Shown here piece by piece: positions 54,100 through 64,000 of a stretch of 64,000 nt of DNA; position 1 is the stretch's first letter, and each line of letters opens with the position of its first letter. The notes beneath the pieces were generated by a model. It was not told where the DNA came from and did no database searches. It saw nothing but the letters and a program-made list of their open reading frames with translations. Source of the stretch: Arcuatula senhousia. Lineage: Eukaryota > Mollusca > Bivalvia > Mytilida > Mytilidae. The position numbers and the translations under genes were made by a program. Location of the stretch: contig OZ020303.1 of assembly GCA_963971305.1 (NCBI GenBank), positions 16,613,184-16,677,183 on the forward strand. Direction: 5' to 3'.

Positions 54100-54911
54100 C
54101 AGGGATGATTCCATACATTTTCAAATGGGTCCCTTAAACCCAAATTGGGAATTTTGACCACAATTGGGATTATTTTTTGTAAATAGCATCATATGTTTTA
54201 GAATGATATAAATCTGATATTTTCCTTCGACCGTACGTACACTGATTTATACTATAGTCTGGTGAGTGCAATAGTTGTAAACATTGCTCACTCTTGCCTA
54301 GCATCAGATACATTTATGCCGCTTTAAAAGTTTAAGAAAAGCAGGAAAATTAAATAAACACTTGTTTTAAAATGTTAATCCTGATTCAAGAAAGTAGGTA
54401 GCAGAATAACACAGATTGCAACAAGCTTCAGTTAGCTTGATGTCAGTGTGACAGGGAATCTAGGGGGCACTCAGGGTCCCAGAGACGCTGGACATAAAAA
54501 TTGCAAAAAATCCATCATCCTGGGGTTCTGTTGTACCTTCTTCACACCTTGGCACTTTCTTGTATCATAGAACACTTTCATAACAGTTTTTATGGCGTTT
54601 CAGTCCCCTTTCATAACTTTCCCCTTAAAATAGATATGACCGACAATCTTTTTCAATAAACTTTCAGACTGATTTTAAAATAAATTTAGGTGACATTGAC
54701 CTTTTTAAGAGTAAAACTACCTTAATTAAAGTTTGGAAAGGTAATTGTAATTGTCTATCATAATTTTCCTCCCATGGAAATCTGGAAGTCGTCATTTTTA
54801 ATTTTCACAACACATTGGGAATTTCTCATTTTTCTTCAATTTATTTTAGGGCCGCTGGAACTTCTTTGACGCCGTTTGGCGGCCCTAAATTGTATAGTAG
54901 AATCATCCCTG
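54100..54911. mobile_element. TIR element, possibly hAT-like
   Basis: Inverted ends CAGGGATGATTCCATAC (left) and the complement of CAGGGATGATTCTACTATAC (right) bound 812 bp. A second inverted pair TTTAGGGCCGC/GCGGCCCTAAA lies inside at about 54846-54889. CAGGG ends suggest hAT, but the flanking 8 bp do not match. Non-coding. Confidence 0.5.
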
Positions 54912-54916
54912 TATTA

Positions 54917-56095
54917 CCAAGTTGAACCCAAATACAATTTTCAAATGTTTGTTTTGATTTGAACAGTCAGATTGAAAATACAACCTGATGTTCAAAAAGG
55001 AAAAATGGCTTTTGATTAATCATTCCATGTTAATTTTGACTGTTTAAAAAAAAAATTGTCAAAATGATGAGAACAATCTTTTGGCCAGTGCTGCCAATAG
55101 AGAATAGTCTCTGGTAGTTTCCATGCACAGTTTTTTACATTTGTAGTTTAAATCTGCTTACCATAATCACTTGAGTTATTTTTCCTTCGTTGGATCATTT
55201 TTGCAGCAATAATTTGACTGATTACTGTTTATTTACTCGATAATGGCTAAAAAAAATTCCTTTAACAGAGTTTTTGAAATTTGTCGGACCTGCCCGACTG
55301 GCTGACAAAAATATTTAAGGACGGACAGAAATGTCTTAAAAGTCGGTCCGAATTCCAGCAAAAATAAATTTTTCATGTTTACATTTTGGCCAACTTCAAG
55401 TACAAATTTTTCACCAAACCTAAGTGAAATTAAAATTATTGATCATCTGAATCTGATGCTATTGGCATATGAATACCATGAATAGGTACCATTTTCATGA
55501 AGATTTCTAGATAATATATAAGCTTCTTTTAATAGTGGATTAAGATCATCATTATTCAATCTAGATAGATAGCATACATACATATATAATCTGAAACTGC
55601 CTTGCAACTGTGTATTGTACATCTATTACAAACTAAATACCAGATTTCTAAGCTTACACTGAAAGGATTCCTTTCAAACTTTATACACAGCCCTCACATG
55701 ATAAGTTGTACTGTGCCTCCTTATTCAAAGCCAGTCTATTATTTACTTCCTGGTTTCCAAATGGTCGAGTATGATTAGCCTGAGTTAGTGAAACCCCTTG
55801 ACCTTGTACTTTAGTAGCTGTAAGAAATTTTAATAACCTTGTCCTAATCTCTCTCTTTCTGGACTGTAGTTACATGTACATTTATGTTCACTGAAATAAG
55901 GAAGTGTTAAATAGATATTAACTTCCAGCATGATGTCATGGATGATGGTCATTTGCTATTTTCTTGATTTATATTAAGTGTACATTAACTGTAGATATCT
56001 TAAAATGGGGTGTAAGAGTTCTTATTCCATTCCCTTTGCCTTTCATGATATCTGACAAACTATACATGTACATGTATTTTTGTTTTTGTTTTTAG
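54917..56095. other. Upstream region of ELOC, no coding exon seen
   Basis: AT-rich. A non-coding first exon and promoter of ELOC are expected here or further left, because the coding exon starts after a splice acceptor at 56095, but none could be recognised. Confidence 0.4.
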
Positions 56096-56122
56096 GAAAT
56101 CCTCCCACAAATTTGATCCAAG

Positions 56123-57933
<1,811 letters not shown>

Positions 57934-58778
57934 AATGCATTGTTTTTAATGTGGTGTTACCTAATTAGTTTTTTTTTTTTTTTTCGGTTAATTTATTTAT
58001 TCATATAGAATGTTAACCATCATATAAGCTCAGCTTTGACTTAAGTGTAAACAGGCAAAATGCATATCATTAATGTCATTCTCAATCTTTTAAGAAACTG
58101 TGGTTTAAAACTCTGGAAACCTAGATATGCCTCTATAAATGAGAAATGATATAAAATCACAGCAAGAATAATATGATAATGTGTTTACTGTTTTTATCAG
58201 TAATAAAAGAAATTGACACGAGAAACAAATCGGCTACACTTGCTGTTAATAACACATTTTGAGACTAAGTATGAAAATGTTTCCGTCAAACATGAACTGT
58301 TTTTTATTTGTAAGATATTCTGTTTGTCTGTGCTACTTAATGGAATATGAGAAAAAAACTTTTCCATACACATTTGATTTTATCTGATTTTTTTGGCTGA
58401 TTTTAACTAAACAATTATTCATTATAAGTGTACTTGTATATTTCAAATATTTCATTCCCTGGTCAATTTCAGTGATTTCAATTCTGTTATGGGGTTTTAA
58501 ACTTTTATATATGTATCTTTATATAATAAGTATTAAATTACCATGATTTTACCGTACAGTTAAACATGTATCAAAACATAATTTTACTCCCATTTGCAAT
58601 AATTTATTAATTGTATCGTTAACCATTAATCTTTTCTTATCCATGTATTTGTATTTTCTTTTTGTTTTGCCCCTTTTCTCCTGGTTAATGTTAAGAATGA
58701 TGAATCTGTGAAAGTAACATGTTCAAGGTCTGGATTTTTTGTGAAAGAAAAAAAATGTTGTTCACATGTATTTCATGA

Positions 58779-58784
58779 AATAAA
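58779..58784 (+). promoter_or_regulatory. ELOC: Candidate poly(A) signal of ELOC
   Basis: AATAAA about 845 bp after the stop, followed by T-rich sequence. Chosen by position; the interval 57934-58778 would be the 3' UTR. Confidence 0.5.
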
Positions 58785-58943
58785 TTTTTTTAAGTGACAT
58801 CTATTTTTCACTGCTATCAACATTTGAAGAGGCATCAGTCAATTTTGCATGGTTCAGTCATTTTGTGTCACAAACTTTAGTATGCTACTTTACTATGGTG
58901 TCTACCTGTAGACAAGTGACACCATAAGACTTCAAAAGTTTGT

Positions 58944-60187
58944 TATACCCCCCACTTCAAAAGTGGGGGGTATATAGTGATAGGGGTGTCCGTCCTTCCG
59001 TCCGTCCTTCCGTTACACTTCAGGGTACCCATCTCTTATCCCCAACTCCTCCTAAACCCCTTGATGGATTTTCATGAAACTTACACACAATCTTTGTGAC
59101 ATAATGTAGATGTGCACCTACTATTTTAAAATTTGATCAGAATGATTTTTGGGGTTTCCCATAGCAAAACATGGACTTAGCCAGTCGACTACATGGGGGT
59201 ACCAATCTCTTATCCGCAACTCCTCCTAAACCCCTTGATGGATTTTCATGAAACTTACACACAATCTTTGTGACATAATGTAGATGTGCACCTACTATTT
59301 TAAAATTTGATCAGAATGATTTTTGGGGTTTCCCATAGCAAAACATGGACTTAGCCAGTCGACTACATGGGGGTACCAATCTCTTATCCGCAACTCCTCC
59401 TAAACCCCTTGATGGATTTTCATGAAACTAACACACAATCTTTGTGACATAATGTAGATGTGCACCTACTATTTTAAAATTTGATCAGAACGATTTTTGG
59501 GGTTTCCCATAGCAAAACATGGACTTAGCCAGTCAACTACATGGGGGTACCCATCTCTTATCCGCAAGTCCTCCTAAACCCCTTGATGGATTTTCATGAA
59601 ACTTACACACAATCTTTGTGACATAATGAAGATGTGCACCTACTATTTTAAAATTTGATCAGAATGATTTTTGGGGTTTCCCATAGCAAAACATGGACTT
59701 AGCCATTAGACTACATGGGGGTACCCATCTCTTATCAGCAACTCCTCCTAAACCCATTGTTGGATTTTCATGAAACGTACACACAATCTTTGTGACATAA
59801 TGTAGAGGTGCACCTACTATTTTAAAATCTGATCAGAACGACTTTCGGGGTTTCCCATAGCAAAACATGGACTTAGCCATTCCACTACATGGGGGTACCC
59901 TTCTCTTATCCACAACTCCTCCTAAACCCCTTGTATATTGTCATGAAACTTTTACACAATCTTTGTAACATAATATAGATGTGCACCTACTATTTGAAAG
60001 TTTGATCAGAATGATTTTGGGGTTTCTCTTATCTGCAACTCCTCCTAAACCCTGTGATGGATTTTCATGAAACTTGCACACAATCTTTGTGACATAATGT
60101 AGATGTGGATCTCCTATTTTAAAATTTTATCCGATTAATTTTTTGGGGGGGTATTTATTTGTGAGCTGCGGCTCACAGTTTTTCTAG
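58944..60187 (+). mobile_element. Helitron-like non-autonomous element with 174-bp tandem core
   Basis: It opens with the hairpin TATACCCCCCACTTC facing its complement, then a CCGTCCTTCCGTCCGTCC microsatellite. About six and a half units of exactly 174 bp follow (ACATGG at 59191, 59365, 59539, 59713 and 59887), the last ones decayed. It closes with the hairpin GTGAGC-TGCG-GCTCAC, AGTTTTT and CTAG before a T. A short 3' hairpin just before CTRR is the Helitron 3' terminus. No Rep/helicase gene is present. The unit includes CTCCTAAACCCCTTGATGGA and CATAATGTAGATGTGCACCT. Confidence 0.75.
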
Positions 60188-60189
60188 TT

Positions 60190-62205
60190 TATTCCTAGAA
60201 ACAAGATTCTTAAAGTGTCTTGTTTGTTATGCATCTACCACTTATGAATATTCATTTTCATATGTCTCTCTGGAACATTTTAGCCATTGTTTTTGTGAAT
60301 ACTTGTCTGATGCATTGAAATATTTTAAATAGCTGAACTTCCTGCTTACACCTAATATATAAAGATGATGGCAAAATTATTTAAGTTTATATATTTTGCA
60401 AAAGATTATTCTTTGCCTTTATTAGCTCACCTTACTGGAAGTGTCATGTGAGGTAGAGTTCTCCCCCAGAAACGTCTAATAGCATCCTGGTATTTGCAAT
60501 TATCAAAACAGCATCTTATAGTTTGAAATTATAGCAGATAGCATCACATTATCATGATTCTATAAGGGCTCTGAAAAAACACTAAGGTATTGCTGTCACT
60601 TAGATCTGTTTGTAAAATTGTCAAATCTTAACTTCTATTTCACTGTAAATAAGCTTAGTACAATTGTTTAACAAATACAAAGTACCAAAGCTGGTATAAA
60701 TAATATACTGGTTATGCTTCTGGATATGCATATTTAAAGGAGGAGATCCCTCATCAGCAGCATTTGAATCAAAACATTGGAAGATTGAAAACCAAAAGTA
60801 TTGAAATAAAAGTACTCATACCCAAAAAGTTTGAACAGAGAAGTCAAATCCAGCAACAAGAATATGAACCATGTGCAGTTCAAGGGATTAAGACAATCAG
60901 AAATTTCATGTAAAAAAAAAACACTATTAAAAGATATGTTCCGACTTGGTGAACTTTGTTTCAAACAAGTCAGGCGACCAGGCTCATGATCACTGGAGAC
61001 AGTAACCAGTGCACGCCGGGTATTCGGACACAGAGAACCGGGTGGAGCACAGTAGACGGGTGAGCCGAAAAAAATATCGTGTTCATGTAGGTGTTCCTTA
61101 TGAACGTGTTGAAAAGGGATAACGGACAAAATTAAGTTTATACAGCATTTTGTTAGTCCCTTAACTGCTAGCACACTAAGTTTTGTCTGTTTTTACTGGA
61201 AATTATATCCACAGGAACGTCTTGAACAACGAAATTTCTCCCCAAATTGTAAAGTTCCAACTTTCATTGATTGTAACTTATCGTAAAATGCAAGTTGAAA
61301 ACTTTTTTGGGTCAATATTGATACCTCAATGTAAACTTGTTTATCTATAAAAATTTCAACTTCTAATTTGAAGTATTAAGCACAGTATTATTCATTATCC
61401 CAACCAAGGTGGCTAATTTTGGACACAAGGGACAGCGGGTGATGACACAATGGAACGCGGATGTGTGCTTCTTGAAGAACACAATGAACCGGGTGAAATT
61501 GCTTATGTTTTTGATCTTAAACGTTTTTTTTTCTGTTTATAAAAGGAACACAATTAAGATTAAAGATAGTATCTCGATTCCAATGCGTTGTGGAAGACAA
61601 ACACAAAGTAACAATGTTTCTGGAGACAATCCGAAGTACTATTTCAGCCGTGCAATATACTTGTCATTTCTTGACATGACGATTGGTTGGTCGTGTTACA
61701 CAAGCTCTCAAATTGTAACCTAGTTGTATTGACAATCTTGAAATTGATATGGTGGTAGATCTTTTTAATACTTTAAGGAAGATCTTTCATCTGCAGCAAC
61801 ATTCAAATAGACTTTCAAATGTGGAAGGCATTATGGCAACATCAAACAGAAAAAACCTTATAATCTGTCAACGACATTATCGGACTCGAGATGCTGTTCT
61901 CTGCTGTTTCCAAATATAAAAAATACTTTTTTACCATCCTTTTTGTCTGGCAGCATATAAAGGGCTAATTCTTCTCTTAAATTTGTTAAGCACAATGAAT
62001 GAAGACAGATTGGTCGAGCTAACTGTTATTGTAATATGTGCATAAAGATATTGAGTTCGACTACAAATTAATGCGTTGCTTGACACATTGTGCGCCAAAA
62101 CTCTAGGAAAATGCTTAATCGTAATCCTAAAGAAGACTGAACTTAAATTTCAGTCGTTACATTACTTAAATATTATTGGCTTTGTCAATAGTTTGCTAGG
62201 AATGT
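60190..62205. other. Intergenic, no supported gene
   Basis: It holds a 146-codon minus ORF (60734-61174) and a 104-codon plus ORF (61409-61723) with no family resemblance and no splice context. The former contains SSDHEPGRLTCLKQ, which could be repeat-derived. Otherwise nothing was recognised. Confidence 0.4.
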
Positions 62206-62207
62206 TA

Positions 62208-62340
62208 ATTATGCCCCCACAAAATTGCTGGGGGTTCATGTATATAGTAATCTGTCTGTCTGTCCGTCCGTCCATACGTCTGATTGTCTGTCCGTCCGTC
62301 CGTCCGTCTGTCCACATCCCTTGTAAGCTCAACTCTTTTT
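62208..62340 (+). repeat. TCCG/TCTG microsatellite element head
   Basis: ATGCCCCCACAAAATTGCTG then GGGGGTTCA forms a hairpin, followed by TCTGTCTGTCCGTCCGTCC runs. This is the same layout as the head of the element at 58944 (CCCCAC hairpin, then TCCG repeat), but with different flanking sequence and no tandem core. A later phrase CTCCTAAACCAATAAAAGGA at 62960 matches the 174-bp unit, so the element may extend to about 63000. Confidence 0.6.
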
Positions 62341-62994
62341 GAACTGCTTGACGAAATTTGATGAAACTTTGCATAATGATTACACCGGTTGGTAGATGTG
62401 CATGAAGGACCCTCCGTAATGATTAAGGGGAGATAACAGGAGTTTTTTTTCCTATGCATATTATGTATGGTCGCAGTCTTGTATTGTTTTTCCCATAGAC
62501 TTCTATAGTAAACCTGAGATTTTTGGAATTTTTAAACAAATAGTTAAAATGATTCAATACAACTTTTGCTATATTTTTTCAATAAAGGAAGTGTCAGAAA
62601 ACATTTTAAAGGGTGGTCCGAAAAAAACTCGCACGAAGATAAGAAAACCACAGTTGGTTGAACTAAAAATAGATTTTTTCCTACTTTCACTTTAACTTCC
62701 ATTTCAAAAATTCCCCCTTTTCATGAGAACTGTTTTATTTAATAATGCAATTTTTACATTTCAAAAAGTTAGTGATGTCAAAGTTTGGTGTCTTACCTTC
62801 AATTTAAGCCAAAAGTTAGAAAAAAATGCATGAAAAGTAATGCTGCAAACGACTCAGGGAAAAGGCACTATATTTTAATAGCCTCCATGTTTTGACGTCC
62901 ACCCGCGCAAGAACTTGCAATACAAGACTGGTACCGTATACGGACCCGTTAGCGCAATTCCTCCTAAACCAATAAAAGGATTTTGATGAAACTT
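62341..62994. other. Probable body of the preceding element, no gene
   Basis: TTGATGAAACTTTGCATAAT and ATTCCTCCTAAACCAATAAA are phrases typical of the 174-bp unit family at 59-60 kb. No ORF of interest. Confidence 0.4.
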
Positions 62995-63965
62995 AAGATA
63001 AAGGATGCGCATCATATGTAGATCACAGGCGTTTGGGTCCAGGATTTTATTTTATTATTAATAACGTGTATATACAAATTTTCATCTCGTCTCTATACTA
63101 TTTCCACAAGGCAAGAATGTTAGACAGCTCTAAAAATAGAACAAAATTTACTCGCGGAAAACCCCCATATTTTCTCATAGAAATAAATGTTTTACATGAA
63201 ATATTGGTGATTCTCTAAATCCTTTCAGTTTAATCTCACAATTTGGAACACATTTATCGTGAAACAATTCGCAATGACTTTGAATCTTATCTGTTTCCCC
63301 TGAAGCGAGCCAAACAAACCACCACGGACGGAAGTAGTTTAAAATTTCAAAGGGAGACAATATTTTTCTACTTTTTTCATTGAATATGCAATTACCACGT
63401 ATTTTTTATCCTTGAACGTCTTTTTGAAATTTTATGGAACACACATCGGGTCCTAGTTTGTAGGTACGTTTTATTATACTACCATCTCGTCAGTAAAAAT
63501 ATTTCAAATAAAGTTGAGACCACATTTTCCGCAAATGATTTTGTTCGAACTCGCCCAGATTTTACCTTACTGTAGTGTCACTCGGAAGTCCTTTTATTTG
63601 GCGGAATATTGTTTCCCTTGAAAATCTTTGGCCACTTCCGTCCGTGGTGATCTTTTGTTTCGCTTCGTAGGAAAAAAGACCCGATGTGAGATTTATACAT
63701 ACTGACATGCTTTACTTTTGCTTCCGAAAAAGAGTTAAGGCTATAAGGAGTTATAGAATTTTCTAGTTGTTTATGGTAAAAAATATTTCTACAAGAAAAA
63801 AGGGAGTTTCCGTCAGGTCTATTTTTAGAACTTTCAAACATTCTTGCCTTGTGGAAATAGTATAGAGACGAGGATGAAAATTTTTATATACATGTTATTT
63901 ATGATAAAATAAAATCCTGGACCCAAACGCATGTGATGTAGATGTGTATGAAAAAATTGCCAATT
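62995..63965. repeat. ~1-kb imperfect palindrome (fold-back element)
   Basis: The left arm (from about 63010: GCGTTTGGGTCCAGGATTTT, then CTCGTCTCTATACTATTTCC) is matched inverted by the right arm (GGAAATAGTATAGAGACGAG at 63853, then AAAATCCTGGACCCAAACGC). Inner segments such as CCACCACGGACGGAAGTAG and its complement near 63640 continue the pairing, so the arms are about 350-450 bp each with considerable divergence. No gene; the ORFs at 63033-63360 and 63578-63841 are mirror images of each other. Confidence 0.8.
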
Positions 63966-64000
63966 GCCTACATAATTTTTTGACTGGTTATATAGAGAAA

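Noticed and set aside
60734..61174. 146-codon minus ORF
   Set aside because: No recognisable domain, low-complexity hydrophobic C-terminus, and no paired splice sites or conservation evidence.
61409..61723. 104-codon plus ORF
   Set aside because: No domain and isolated; it could be chance in a long intergenic stretch.
63033..63841. Several small ORFs near the right end
   Set aside because: They are located in the two arms of the large palindrome and mirror each other.

Overview
The window is eukaryotic nuclear DNA. It is AT-rich, has spliceosomal introns with GT-AG borders, and is packed with mobile elements. The repeat content points to a bivalve mollusc, most likely a mussel. It includes hammerhead-ribozyme tandem repeats, tandem-core Helitron-like elements with TCCG microsatellites, and the AACAAGAGGCTC-type repeat. 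The species is an inference. I could support three protein-coding genes.

Genes. A divergent pair of paralogous genes occupies 4.5-22.3 kb, with start codons 305 bp apart. I assembled both from phase-compatible exons: gene B (minus strand, 6 exons, 850 aa) and gene A (plus strand, 9 exons, 848 aa). Each encodes a long multi-pass membrane region made of about three six-helix modules of the Gpr1/Fun34/YaaH (SatP, acetate/succinate transporter) type, followed by a YrdC/Sua5-type threonylcarbamoyl-AMP synthase-like domain. This combination is the most unusual coding content here. Gene A keeps the KxR and SxN motifs of YrdC. Gene B keeps SxN but has lost the arginine of KxR. The intron patterns of the two copies differ strongly. 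The third gene, at 56.1-57.9 kb, is elongin C (ELOC), the conserved adaptor of the VHL/SOCS-box E3 ligases and of elongin.

Repeats inside the gene pair. Intron 7 of gene A holds four nearly identical tandem copies of a 1.36-kb unit. At the end of exon 8, a 42-bp minisatellite has amplified the exon-intron junction itself, giving 21 tandem candidate 5' splice sites. MITEs lie in introns 1 and 6, and a SINE lies in the last intron of gene B.

Repeat landscape, 22.6-56 kb. This stretch holds a 155-bp tandem array (23.3-26.1 kb), a 1.8-kb TIR element with a nested TTAA-flanked MITE (26.7-28.5 kb), a decayed LINE (29.9-31.6 kb), and a 10.3-kb nest bounded by Harbinger-type ends with a CTG duplication (36.2-46.5 kb). 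The nest contains a DIRS-like element with inverted ends and an internal complementary region, two hammerhead-ribozyme (retrozyme-like) arrays in opposite orientations, and a HARBI1-like transposase remnant. After it come a second LINE carrying a 550-bp Mutator-like MITE with a 9-bp duplication, and a SINE with a 13-bp duplication.

Right end. Downstream of ELOC are a Helitron-like element with a 174-bp tandem core (58.9-60.2 kb), a TCCG-microsatellite element (62.2 kb) and a 1-kb imperfect palindrome (63.0-64.0 kb). Long stretches between these hold nothing I can name.
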